From assembly GCA_944383545.1 (NCBI GenBank), contig CALWPY010000003.1, positions 62,001-126,000 on the forward strand: a stretch of 64,000 bases of DNA, written 5' to 3'. The position numbers were made by a program, and so were the translations under genes. Below the pieces are notes generated by a model. It searched no databases, was not told the origin of the DNA, and saw nothing but the letters and a program-made list of their open reading frames with translations. This DNA is from an uncultured Lachnospiraceae bacterium. Its GTDB lineage: Bacteria; Bacillota; Clostridia; Lachnospirales; Lachnospiraceae. This document shows, piece by piece, positions 36,290-45,020 of the stretch (the stretch's first letter is position 1; every line of letters starts with the position of its first letter).

Positions 36290-37141
36290 ATGAAATTTGA
36301 TAGAAAAAAGGATATAAATCCAAAATATCTGCTTTTGGCATTATCGATAATAAGTCTCATATTTTTATTTATTTCTGCTTTTTTTGCAGATTTTATGCAG
36401 CCTGTAAAAGAATATACGGGAAAGCTTATTACACCCATGCAGGATGGCGTAAACTCCATTGGCGAGTGGGTAACTGACAGATTTGAAGTATTTGGAGATG
36501 TAAAGGAATTAAGAGCAGAAAATGAAGAGTTAAAGGCACAAATAGAATCTTATAAGGAAGATATAACCATGTACCAACAGGAACTTTCAGAACTTCAGGA
36601 GCTAAGGGATTTATATGAGTTGGACTCACAATATCCTGAATATAATATGACTGCGGCAAGGGTTTTTTCTACTAATACCACCGGATGGTTTAGTGAATTT
36701 TATATAGATAAGGGGCTTAATGACGGAATCTCAGAAGGCTGTAATGTACTTTGCGGCGGAGGACTGGCAGGAATAGTTACGGAAGTTTATTCGGATTACG
36801 CTAAAGTCAGAGCAGTTATTGATGACCGTTCAAATATAAGTGCCGCAATTACACCTTCAAATGCCATATGCACTGTAGAAGGCAGTCTTAACAATATGGA
36901 AAGCGGTTATCTCCTCGTTACTGATATTGATAAGGATGCCGCCATATCTGTTGGAGACAAGGTAATTACCTCACATATTTCAGACAGATATATGTATGGT
37001 ATTACTATAGGATATGTTTCGGAAATTACAAATGATTCAAATAATCTTACAAAAACGGCTAAACTGATTCCGGCAGTTGATTTCAGCAATATACACGATG
37101 TACTTGTAATTACTGATAAAAAACAGGAAGTGACATATTAA
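36290..37141 (+). CDS. mreC: Rod shape-determining protein MreC
   Basis: 283 residues from ATG 36290. One membrane helix (about 17-37) is followed by a coiled coil (DVKELRAENEELKAQIESYK) and the extracellular beta-barrel region (GWFSEFYIDKGLNDGISEG, VRAVIDDRSNISAAI). MreC bridges the Mre filament system to PBP2-RodA outside the membrane. mreD starts at the next base after its stop codon. Confidence 0.94.
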   Translation: MKFDRKKDINPKYLLLALSIISLIFLFISAFFADFMQPVKEYTGKLITPMQDGVNSIGEWVTDRFEVFGDVKELRAENEELKAQIESYKEDITMYQQELSELQELRDLYELDSQYPEYNMTAARVFSTNTTGWFSEFYIDKGLNDGISEGCNVLCGGGLAGIVTEVYSDYAKVRAVIDDRSNISAAITPSNAICTVEGSLNNMESGYLLVTDIDKDAAISVGDKVITSHISDRYMYGITIGYVSEITNDSNNLTKTAKLIPAVDFSNIHDVLVITDKKQEVTY

Positions 37142-37642
37142 ATGAGACGTGTAATAACTCTTTTTATATTAATTATATTATGCTTTTTACTCCAGACCAC
37201 AGTTTTTTCATTTCATGATATTACAGGCAGTGCCCCTAATCTTATGCTTGTTCTCACGATGTCATTCGGGCTCATGAGGGGCAGAAAAGAGGGAATGCTT
37301 GTAGGATTTTTCTGTGGTTTTTTATACGACTGCTTTTTGGGGACGCTAATTGGACCATATATGCTTTTATATATGTTTACGGGATATGTAAATGGATTTT
37401 TCCACAAAAATTATCAGGTTGAAGATGTTATGCTTCCTGTAATAATTATAGTGCTTGATGAGATAGTATTTAACCTGCTTGTTTATGTATTTAGCTTTGT
37501 ACTGAGAAACCGCCTGGACTTTACATTTTATCTGACGAAGGTCATTCTTCCTCAGATACTTTATACATTACTGGCAACAATTATTTTGTACAGAATATTT
37601 GTAAGAATAAACAAATATCTTAAGAAAAAGGCGAAGGATTAA
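37142..37642 (+). CDS. mreD: Rod shape-determining protein MreD
   Basis: 166 residues, five or so membrane helices, with LMLVLTMSFGLMRGRKEGMLVG and FCGFLYDCFLGTLIGPYML, the conserved MreD core. It forms the membrane complex with MreC, RodA and PBP2. It sits between mreC and mrdA with almost no spacing. Confidence 0.92.
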   Translation: MRRVITLFILIILCFLLQTTVFSFHDITGSAPNLMLVLTMSFGLMRGRKEGMLVGFFCGFLYDCFLGTLIGPYMLLYMFTGYVNGFFHKNYQVEDVMLPVIIIVLDEIVFNLLVYVFSFVLRNRLDFTFYLTKVILPQILYTLLATIILYRIFVRINKYLKKKAKD

Positions 37643-37644
37643 AT

Positions 37645-40506
37645 ATGAATACATTCAAAGAATTTTTATTGGCATTAAAAGACATCATATTAGACTATGT
37701 GAAAAGCAGGCTGTTTCCGGTTACCGTGCTTATTGTTGTGATGTTCTGCCTTCTTGTGAATAAATTATTTAATATTCAGATTGTAGAAGGAGAAGAGCAC
37801 AGCGAAAATTTCATATATAAATCAAAGAAAACCCTTACGGTTGATTCCGTAAGAGGAAACATATATGACGTGAACGGAAATCTGCTGGCATATAATAAAC
37901 TTTCATATAATGTAACGTTTGCAAATGATACAAATCTTGCAAATGTTGCTGAAGAAAAGGGTGTCTCAGAAAATGAATTAAAGAACAAAATAGTTTATGA
38001 TACTATTTTAATTTTGGAAAAACATGGTGACAGCCTTTCCACGGATTTTCCGATTTCTCTTTCGGACGGGGCCTTTTCATTCACTGTTTCAGGCTCTACC
38101 CTTAACAATTTTCTGAAAGATGTTTATGCAAAATCTTCATATGAAGAGCTTTCCGATGAACAGAAAAATTCTACTGCAGAAGATGTATTTAATTATCTCA
38201 GATACGGAAGTAAATCGAATAGAAATTTTGATATTTCTTCCGATTATACTGATGAAGAAGCACTTAAAATCATGAGCTGCCGATATGAATTATGGCTTAA
38301 CAGATACCAGCAGTATGTGCCGGTAAATATAGCGGAAGATATAAGTGAAGAAAGTAATGCGGAAATAAAGGAACATCAGGATGAGCTTATCGGAATAGAC
38401 ATAGAAGTCAAGTCGCTTAGGGTATATAATGATGCTAAATATTTTGCTCATATTATAGGTTATATCGGTTATGCATCAGCAGAGGACCTTGAGCAGCTTA
38501 ATGCGGATGTTGAAGAAGAAATGGAATATACAAGCAGTGACATGGTAGGTAAAACGGGAATTGAGAGAGTATACGAATCTGAACTAAGGGGAACTGACGG
38601 TGAAACTGAAATGTATGTGGATAACCTCGGAAAAGTTCTCGAAGTTATAAGCGAAACACCTGCCGAAGCAGGAAATGACGTATATCTTACCATTGACAGG
38701 GATTTAGAGATATACTGCTATGATATGCTTGAAAAAGAGATTGCGTCAATCCTTCTGGCCAATATAACTCCTGACCAGTATGCTCCGGAAGATAATGAAG
38801 ACAATATAATACCTATTACTGATGTATATTTTGCTATGTTTAATAATAATCAGCTTTCATTGGATGAAATGACTGAAGACGATGCCACTGAACTTGAAAA
38901 AAGTATTTATTCACTGTATCAGAATAAACAGACTGAAACAATAGCAAGACTTGAAAGTATACTCAAAACTGAATTTACGCCTCTTTACTCACTCAGTACA
39001 GAGTATCAGGATTATATGGAATATATATGTGAAATGCTGGCGGCAGAAGATATATTTGATTCCTCAAAAATCGAGAGAACAGATGACATGTTTATCCAGT
39101 ATACAAACAATCAGATTTCTCTTGCCGAATATCTTAAATACGCAATAAGTGTTGAAGCAATAGATATTTCTGCCATAGAAGCCGACAGCACATATTACGA
39201 TTCGGAGGAAATCTACAATTTACTTTGTGATTATATCATAAATTATCTTAGCTCAGATACCGAATTCGACAAACTTATGATAAAAATAATGATACAATCA
39301 GGTGAAATAACGGGAAGTAATGTGGTAAATCTCATATATGACCAGGGAGTACTTGATGCTGAAGGTGATGCTGACTACGCTGCATTTAAAAATGCAGAAT
39401 TTAATGCATATGAGTTTATGAGAATTAAAATCGAGAAACTGGAAATTACACCTGCAATGCTTGCACTTGACCCGTGTTCCGGTTCCGTTGTTGTTACAGA
39501 TGTAAATACAGGAGAGGTAAGAGCACTTGTAAGTTATCCGAGTTATGACAATAACTATCTGACAAATACTGTTGATTCGGAATACTACAATATGCTTCTA
39601 AATGACAAAACAAATCCTCTTTACAACAGGTCGTGCAGACAGCTTACCGCACCCGGCTCTACGTTTAAGATTATATCATCTATTGCCGGTGTCTCTGAGG
39701 GTGCAATTAACATCGATACTCAGATTTTTGACAAAGGGCAGTTTACGGAAGTATATACACAGCCAAAATGCTGGATTTATCCGGGCTCACATGGAACAGT
39801 AGGCATTGCACAGGCGCTTAACGATTCGTGTAATTACTTTTTCTATGAAGTAGGTTACAGACTGGCAACATTACAGGGAACATACAGTGATTCATTGGGA
39901 ATAAGTCTTCTGCAGAAATATGCAACCATGTTCGGGCTCAATGATACATCCGGAATCGAACTTCAGGAAACTGCTCCGCATATATCAGATAATGATGCTG
40001 TTGTTTCTGCAATTGGTCAGGGTACAAATGCATTTACACCTACTCAGCTTTCAAAATATGTATCTACCATTGCAAACAGCGGTACTTGTTATAATTTAAG
40101 CCTTATAGATAAGGTTACAAGCTATGATGGGACAACCCTTTTTACAAACCAGCACACCATATCTTCAACAGTTTCGATTGATGGCGCACTGTGGGATACA
40201 GTTCATTCGGGAATGAGACTTGTAGTATCAGATCACTTCAGAAGCAATACACTGCTTAACAGTCTGAGTGTAAATGTAGCCGGTAAGACAGGTACGGCGC
40301 AGGAAAGTGAAAACAGACCTAACCATGCGCTTTTTATATCATATGCACCATATGAAAATCCGGAAGTGTCAGTTACTGTTGTTATTCAAAATGGTTACTC
40401 TTCAGGTAATGCAGTAGAGCTTGCAGGCTTCATATATGCTTATATGTATAATCCTGAATTACTGGAAGATGCTGAGATATCAGGTGACACACAGGTATCT
40501 GACTGA
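37645..40506 (+). CDS. mrdA: Elongation penicillin-binding protein 2 (class B), with large insert
   Basis: 953 residues, about 300 more than E. coli PBP2. One membrane helix lies at about 20-42. The catalytic motifs are STFK at 672-675, SCN at 728-730 and KTG at 881-883, all intact. Most of the extra length is an acidic helical insert of about 230 residues (roughly 370-600) between the first transpeptidase strand (YLTIDRDLEIYCYDML) and the LDPCSGSVVVTDVNTGEV strand. It crosslinks side-wall peptidoglycan with RodA, whose gene is three genes downstream. Confidence 0.92.
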   Translation: MNTFKEFLLALKDIILDYVKSRLFPVTVLIVVMFCLLVNKLFNIQIVEGEEHSENFIYKSKKTLTVDSVRGNIYDVNGNLLAYNKLSYNVTFANDTNLANVAEEKGVSENELKNKIVYDTILILEKHGDSLSTDFPISLSDGAFSFTVSGSTLNNFLKDVYAKSSYEELSDEQKNSTAEDVFNYLRYGSKSNRNFDISSDYTDEEALKIMSCRYELWLNRYQQYVPVNIAEDISEESNAEIKEHQDELIGIDIEVKSLRVYNDAKYFAHIIGYIGYASAEDLEQLNADVEEEMEYTSSDMVGKTGIERVYESELRGTDGETEMYVDNLGKVLEVISETPAEAGNDVYLTIDRDLEIYCYDMLEKEIASILLANITPDQYAPEDNEDNIIPITDVYFAMFNNNQLSLDEMTEDDATELEKSIYSLYQNKQTETIARLESILKTEFTPLYSLSTEYQDYMEYICEMLAAEDIFDSSKIERTDDMFIQYTNNQISLAEYLKYAISVEAIDISAIEADSTYYDSEEIYNLLCDYIINYLSSDTEFDKLMIKIMIQSGEITGSNVVNLIYDQGVLDAEGDADYAAFKNAEFNAYEFMRIKIEKLEITPAMLALDPCSGSVVVTDVNTGEVRALVSYPSYDNNYLTNTVDSEYYNMLLNDKTNPLYNRSCRQLTAPGSTFKIISSIAGVSEGAINIDTQIFDKGQFTEVYTQPKCWIYPGSHGTVGIAQALNDSCNYFFYEVGYRLATLQGTYSDSLGISLLQKYATMFGLNDTSGIELQETAPHISDNDAVVSAIGQGTNAFTPTQLSKYVSTIANSGTCYNLSLIDKVTSYDGTTLFTNQHTISSTVSIDGALWDTVHSGMRLVVSDHFRSNTLLNSLSVNVAGKTGTAQESENRPNHALFISYAPYENPEVSVTVVIQNGYSSGNAVELAGFIYAYMYNPELLEDAEISGDTQVSD

Positions 40507-40572
40507 TGTAAATATAATAATTTAATACTATGTTTAATCAACATACTGCAAATTATGATTGAGGAGTGAAAA

Positions 40573-41214
40573 ATGGATAATCCTGTAATAATTAAGGGCA
40601 ATAAGTCAGGGATTGTTCTTGTTTTAAGTGATACGGAAGATTATAATTTGATTTTAAAGGACCTTGACAGAAAACTCCAAACTGTATCAGGACATTATGA
40701 GAAATTTGCTGAATTTGCACTTACAATACAGGGAAGAGAACTGAATAATACCGAAATAGATAATATTGTATCTTTATTCAAAAAGTATGGTCTTTTAATA
40801 AGTGATATTATTGACAGCCTTGACCATTCTCATAAAGTTTCATCGAGAGAATGTACTGATGAAAAAAACGATACCGAAATAAAAGATGGTCTGTTTTACA
40901 GAGGTACATTAAGAAACGGACAAGTCCTAAGAGTCAAAAAGAGCATTATTGTTATAGGTGATGTTCTTAATGGCGCAACGGTTATGTCTAACGGAAGTAT
41001 TACAATTATAGGCGGACTATACGGATTCGCCTATGCCGGAGTAAACGGTGCTTTAGATTCTAAAATCACGGCACTTACAATGAAACCAAATAAGCTTAGG
41101 ATACATGATATAATCTACTCTAATGATAACACGGAGGGTGGTTTTTCTTTAGAAGATAACACGCCCGCCATGGCATATACGGAAGATGGTAATATGTTCA
41201 TGCGGAGGATTTAG
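40573..41214 (+). CDS. minC: Septum site-determining protein MinC
   Basis: 213 residues. The C-terminal beta-helix is clear: GTLRNGQVLRVKKSIIVIGD, then GATVMSNGSITIIGGLYGFAYAG. The N-terminal FtsZ-inhibiting domain (residues 1-90) is weakly conserved, as usual. MinC blocks Z-ring assembly where MinD recruits it to the membrane. GAGGAG precedes the ATG. minD begins 3 bases later. Confidence 0.93.
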   Translation: MDNPVIIKGNKSGIVLVLSDTEDYNLILKDLDRKLQTVSGHYEKFAEFALTIQGRELNNTEIDNIVSLFKKYGLLISDIIDSLDHSHKVSSRECTDEKNDTEIKDGLFYRGTLRNGQVLRVKKSIIVIGDVLNGATVMSNGSITIIGGLYGFAYAGVNGALDSKITALTMKPNKLRIHDIIYSNDNTEGGFSLEDNTPAMAYTEDGNMFMRRI

Positions 41215-41217
41215 ATT

Positions 41218-42030
41218 ATGTGCGAGGTAATAGTAATTACATCAGGAAAAGGAGGCGTTGGTAAAACTACAACAACTGCCAACGTAGGTATAGGACTTGC
41301 CCGGCTTGAATACAAAGTTCTTGTCATAGATACCGATATAGGACTGAGAAATCTTGATGTCGTGCTGGGACTTGAAAACAGGATTGTATATAATCTTGTA
41401 GATGTAATAGAAGGAAGCTGCCGGCCTAAACAGGCGATGATAAGAGATAAAAAATATCCGAATCTTCATCTCATGCCTTCAGCCCAGACCAGAGATAAGT
41501 CAGCAGTTTCACCCGAACAGATGATAAAACTTGTGGAAAATGTAAAAGACGATTTTGATTACATAATACTTGACTGCCCGGCAGGTATAGAACAGGGTTT
41601 TAAAAATGCAATAGCGGCAGCAGACAGGGCAATAGTCGTTACAACACCTGAGGTTTCTGCAATCAGGGATGCGGACAGAATAATAGGCATTTTAGATGCC
41701 AATGAAATGAAAAGAACTGACCTTATAGTAAATAAGGTAAGACTTGATATGGTAAGGCGCGGTGAGATGATGACCGTAAGTGACATATGCGATATCTTGG
41801 CAGTAAACCTTATCGGAATTGTTCCTGATAACGAAGATATAGTAGTTACAAGTAACAGGGGCGAGCCGGTAGCAGGAGGAAACACTCAGTCCGGACGGGC
41901 TTATATGAATATTGCCAGAAGAATAACAGGAGAAGAAGTGGAATTTCTGGAATTTAACAGTTTCAGATTCTTTAATCTATTTAAAAAGAAGGATAAGAAT
42001 GTTACAAAAGTACAATCTCAGGGATTATAA
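41218..42030 (+). CDS. minD: Septum site-determining ATPase MinD
   Basis: 270 residues. The deviant Walker A is SGKGGVGKTTTTAN (from residue 8), with LVIDTDIGLRNLDVVLGLEN and YIILDCPAGIEQGF downstream. The C-terminus ends in an amphipathic membrane-targeting helix (FNSFRFFNLFKKK) plus a short tail. MinD binds membrane when ATP-bound and recruits MinC. The last 32 bases are shared with the rodA start, so there is no room for minE in its usual place. Confidence 0.95.
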   Translation: MCEVIVITSGKGGVGKTTTTANVGIGLARLEYKVLVIDTDIGLRNLDVVLGLENRIVYNLVDVIEGSCRPKQAMIRDKKYPNLHLMPSAQTRDKSAVSPEQMIKLVENVKDDFDYIILDCPAGIEQGFKNAIAAADRAIVVTTPEVSAIRDADRIIGILDANEMKRTDLIVNKVRLDMVRRGEMMTVSDICDILAVNLIGIVPDNEDIVVTSNRGEPVAGGNTQSGRAYMNIARRITGEEVEFLEFNSFRFFNLFKKKDKNVTKVQSQGL

Positions 42031-43108
42031 TTTCAAACTTTTTATATTGGTAATTGCAGCAATGATTATCGGAGTGGTGGTAATAAACAGTGCCGACAGC
42101 TCTTTTACGTTTAGACAGACATTTGGAATAGTAATGAGCTTTTTTATTATGATTGTGCTGTCACTGATTGATTATCATTTTATCAGTAAGTTTTTTGTGC
42201 CTCTATATTTATTAAATATTGCACTTTTATTATCAGTATTATTATTTGGCAAGGAGGTAAATAATGCAACCAGATGGTTTACAATATTTGGCATTACTTT
42301 TCAGCCTTCAGAGCTAACAAAAATAATTATGATTATTTTTATGGCAACACTGCTGTGGAAATTAAACGAAAAAGAGCTTATAAATTCATGGAAGGGCTTG
42401 CTGGTTTTCGCTTTTACACTGATACCACCGATGATACTTATACTGAGACAGCCTGACCTCTCAACCACGTTGTGTATTATAATGGTATTATGTACCATGC
42501 TTTATATGGCAGGCTTAAGTTATAAAATAATTGGACTTCTGCTTTTAATATGTATACCTCTGGCGGGAGGATTCATATGGTATATACAGCAGCCGGACCA
42601 AAAATTACTTTATCCGCACCAGGTGCAAAGAATCATGTCATTTATTTATCCGAGCAGGTATGCAGAAGAAAATGCACAACAGCTTAATTCCGTTATGGCG
42701 ATTGGCTCAGGACAGCTTAGTGGAAAGGGGTTAAATACTTCTACAATAGCCACTGTTAAGGATGCAAACTTCATATCTGAGCAGCAGACAGATTTTATTT
42801 TTTCTGTCATCGGAGAAGAATTAGGCTTCACCGGAAGTGTAATTATTATTGCATTATTACTGCTTATAGTGTTACAATGTATAAGGGTAGCCAGAAGGTC
42901 TCAGGACGTTATGGGAATGCTCATTGCAGCAGGTGTCGGATGCCTTATTGGATACCAATCATTTATTAACATCGGTGTAGCAACAGCACTTTTACCAAAT
43001 ACAGGAATTCCGCTTCCTTTTATCAGCTACGGACTAAGCTCTCTTATGAGTTCAGCTATGGGGATAGGTATGGTATTAAATGTCAGTCTGCAGCGTAAAA
43101 AATACTAG
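41999..43108 (+). CDS. rodA: Rod shape-determining SEDS protein RodA
   Basis: 369 residues, ten membrane helices. Hallmarks are ATRWFTIFGITFQPSELTK, RQPDLSTTLCIIM, EQQTDFIFSVIGEELGF (essential Asp before FIF) and TGIPLPFISYGLSSLMSS. RodA polymerises glycan strands during elongation with the class B PBP encoded upstream. The ATG lies inside the minD 3' end, preceded by AAGGA at a 5-base spacing. Confidence 0.93.
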   Translation: MLQKYNLRDYNFKLFILVIAAMIIGVVVINSADSSFTFRQTFGIVMSFFIMIVLSLIDYHFISKFFVPLYLLNIALLLSVLLFGKEVNNATRWFTIFGITFQPSELTKIIMIIFMATLLWKLNEKELINSWKGLLVFAFTLIPPMILILRQPDLSTTLCIIMVLCTMLYMAGLSYKIIGLLLLICIPLAGGFIWYIQQPDQKLLYPHQVQRIMSFIYPSRYAEENAQQLNSVMAIGSGQLSGKGLNTSTIATVKDANFISEQQTDFIFSVIGEELGFTGSVIIIALLLLIVLQCIRVARRSQDVMGMLIAAGVGCLIGYQSFINIGVATALLPNTGIPLPFISYGLSSLMSSAMGIGMVLNVSLQRKKY

Positions 43109-43120
43109 GGGAGGTTGCCA

Positions 43121-43519
43121 ATGAACATCGCATTGATAGCACACGATTCCAAGAAGAAGCTTATGCAAAACTTATGTATTGCATACAGAGGTATTCTTAA
43201 CAAACACACATTATATGCAACCAATACAACAGGAAGATTAGTGGAAGAAGCATCGGGACTCCCGGTAAGAAAATTTCTGGCAGGTCATCTCGGTGGTGAA
43301 CAGCAGATTGGAACACAGATTGAAAATAATCAGATTGACCTGGTTATTTTTCTGAGGGACCCGACTACAAGAAAAAGTCATGAGCCTGATGTAAATAATA
43401 TTTTTACACTGTGTGATATTCATAACATTCCACTTGCAACAAACCTTGCTTCGGCGGAGCTTATGATTAAGGCTCTTGAACGGGGTGATTTGGATTGGAG
43501 AGAATTATATAAGCATTAG
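43121..43519 (+). CDS. mgsA: Methylglyoxal synthase
   Basis: 132 residues from ATG 43121. A TTG at 43115 lies too close to the GGGGAGG site. The signature ATNTTGRLVEE, the GGEQQIGTQI block and LRDPTTRKSHEPD cover the phosphate-binding and catalytic (Asp) residues. It converts dihydroxyacetone phosphate to methylglyoxal and phosphate, easing sugar-phosphate stress when phosphate is short. In clostridia it commonly follows rodA, as here. Confidence 0.95.
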   Translation: MNIALIAHDSKKKLMQNLCIAYRGILNKHTLYATNTTGRLVEEASGLPVRKFLAGHLGGEQQIGTQIENNQIDLVIFLRDPTTRKSHEPDVNNIFTLCDIHNIPLATNLASAELMIKALERGDLDWRELYKH

Positions 43520-43529
43520 GGAGTACCTT

Positions 43530-44519
43530 ATGTTAAAGGGAGTTATTTATTATTTATCGCTTACAATTTGTACAGTACTTACATTTTATATCCTTTATTT
43601 TCTGGGAACAAATTATGATAATGAATATGATTTTGAAAAGAAGGTTAATGTAACCTATACAAATGATATACCGGATTATGAGCTTTCCGGTTTTTCCGGT
43701 GAATATGCAGTAATTAAAAATCAACAGAATATTAACTATGACTTATTTGATGACACTTCATATGCAGCACCTCTTATTAACAATACCGATAATGAATGTA
43801 TTGTTGCTTACAATGCGCACAGCAGAATTTATCCTGCAAGCATGACTAAGCTCATGACAGCTATTATCGTGTGTGAGCAGATAGAGTCCGGAAATATCAG
43901 TCTTGATGATGAAGTTACAGTCAACAGAAAAATTGTGTTTACTGACACAAATGTAACGGCAAGCCAACTTGAAGCAGGATGTAAAATTACTGTACGTAAT
44001 CTTCTTTATGGATTGCTTATAAGGTCTTACAATGATTATGGGGTAATTCTTGCTGAATATATAGCAGGAACGGAAGCAGGTTTTGCAGATATGATGAATC
44101 GTAAAGCCTATGAAATAGGTGCTACAAATTCTCATTTTGTAAATTCTCACGGACTTCACGATGATAATCATTATATAACAGCATATGATATGTATCTGAT
44201 TATAAATGAAGCCGGCAAACATGATTTGATTAATCAAATTGACTCATACGAAAATTATTCTTATGTATATAAAGATGCAAATAACAACGACGTACCGGTT
44301 GACATAACTCCTACTAATGCATTTTTATCTGACAGGGCTGAACTTCCTTCAAACATAAAAATAAATACATGGAAAACCGGCACAACAAAAATGGCAGGGT
44401 ATTGTATGACCATGCAGGCAACCATTTCAGATAAAGAATATACAATTGTAGTTGCTGACAAAGATTCAAGCGGCGATTTATATAATTTAATTGCTATAAT
44501 GTTTAATCTTACACAGTAA
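43530..44519 (+). CDS. D-alanyl-D-alanine carboxypeptidase (S11, DacA-like)
   Basis: 329 residues from ATG 43530, with AGGGAG upstream. One N-terminal hydrophobic helix (about 5-22) serves as signal or anchor. S11 motifs are SMTK (Ser104, Lys107), SYN in RSYNDYG, and KTGTT in WKTGTTKMAG. It trims the last D-Ala from peptidoglycan stem peptides, controlling crosslinking. There is no obvious C-terminal amphipathic anchor; the protein ends soon after the KTG domain. Confidence 0.9.
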   Translation: MLKGVIYYLSLTICTVLTFYILYFLGTNYDNEYDFEKKVNVTYTNDIPDYELSGFSGEYAVIKNQQNINYDLFDDTSYAAPLINNTDNECIVAYNAHSRIYPASMTKLMTAIIVCEQIESGNISLDDEVTVNRKIVFTDTNVTASQLEAGCKITVRNLLYGLLIRSYNDYGVILAEYIAGTEAGFADMMNRKAYEIGATNSHFVNSHGLHDDNHYITAYDMYLIINEAGKHDLINQIDSYENYSYVYKDANNNDVPVDITPTNAFLSDRAELPSNIKINTWKTGTTKMAGYCMTMQATISDKEYTIVVADKDSSGDLYNLIAIMFNLTQ

Positions 44520-44565
44520 ATAAATTGATTATAAATATTATTTTAATATACGGGAGGAATTAAAG

Positions 44566-44985
44566 ATGCTTGAAATTATTACGGGTGAAAAAGGTAAAGG
44601 AAAAACAAAAGTACTTCTTGAACAGGCAAACAATGATGTAAAAAGGAGTGTAGGCACTATACTTTATATAGACCAGAACAACAAGCATATTTATGAACTT
44701 AGCAACAGAATTCGTTTTGTAAATCTTCAGGATTACAAAATAGAAAGCACGGAAATGTTTTTCGGATTTATTCTTGGTATTATTTCTTCAGACCATGATT
44801 TAGATAAGATTTTCCTTGATAATTTTAAAATTCTCAGCAAATCTCACAGTGAAACTTTAGAAAATGTTTTAGATGATTTACAATTTTTATCAGATAATTT
44901 TGGAGTTGATTTTGTACTCAGTCTTTCTATATCTGATGAAGAAATGCCTGAAAAATTTAAAGACATGGTCGTAAAATCACTTTAA
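44566..44985 (+). CDS. Small P-loop protein, unknown function
   Basis: 139 residues. The N-terminus MLEIITGEKGKGKTKVLL is a Walker A-type loop (GEKGKGKT, residues 7-14). LDKIFLDNFKIL, and later FVLSLSISDEEMP, could form a Walker B-like strand and a sensor, as in minimal RecA-like ATPases. It has no membrane segment. CGGGAGG sits eight bases before the ATG. It lies between a D,D-carboxypeptidase and an HlyD-like membrane protein in the division cluster. I do not know the function. Confidence 0.75.
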   Translation: MLEIITGEKGKGKTKVLLEQANNDVKRSVGTILYIDQNNKHIYELSNRIRFVNLQDYKIESTEMFFGFILGIISSDHDLDKIFLDNFKILSKSHSETLENVLDDLQFLSDNFGVDFVLSLSISDEEMPEKFKDMVVKSL

Positions 44986-45020
44986 CAGATAATGACTTAG
45001 TACGTCAGGAGTTGATAAAA

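Noticed and set aside
43758-44237. 159-codon minus-strand frame inside the D,D-carboxypeptidase gene
   Set aside because: Antisense to conserved S11 motifs and rich in Ile, Cys and His without any domain; a shadow frame.
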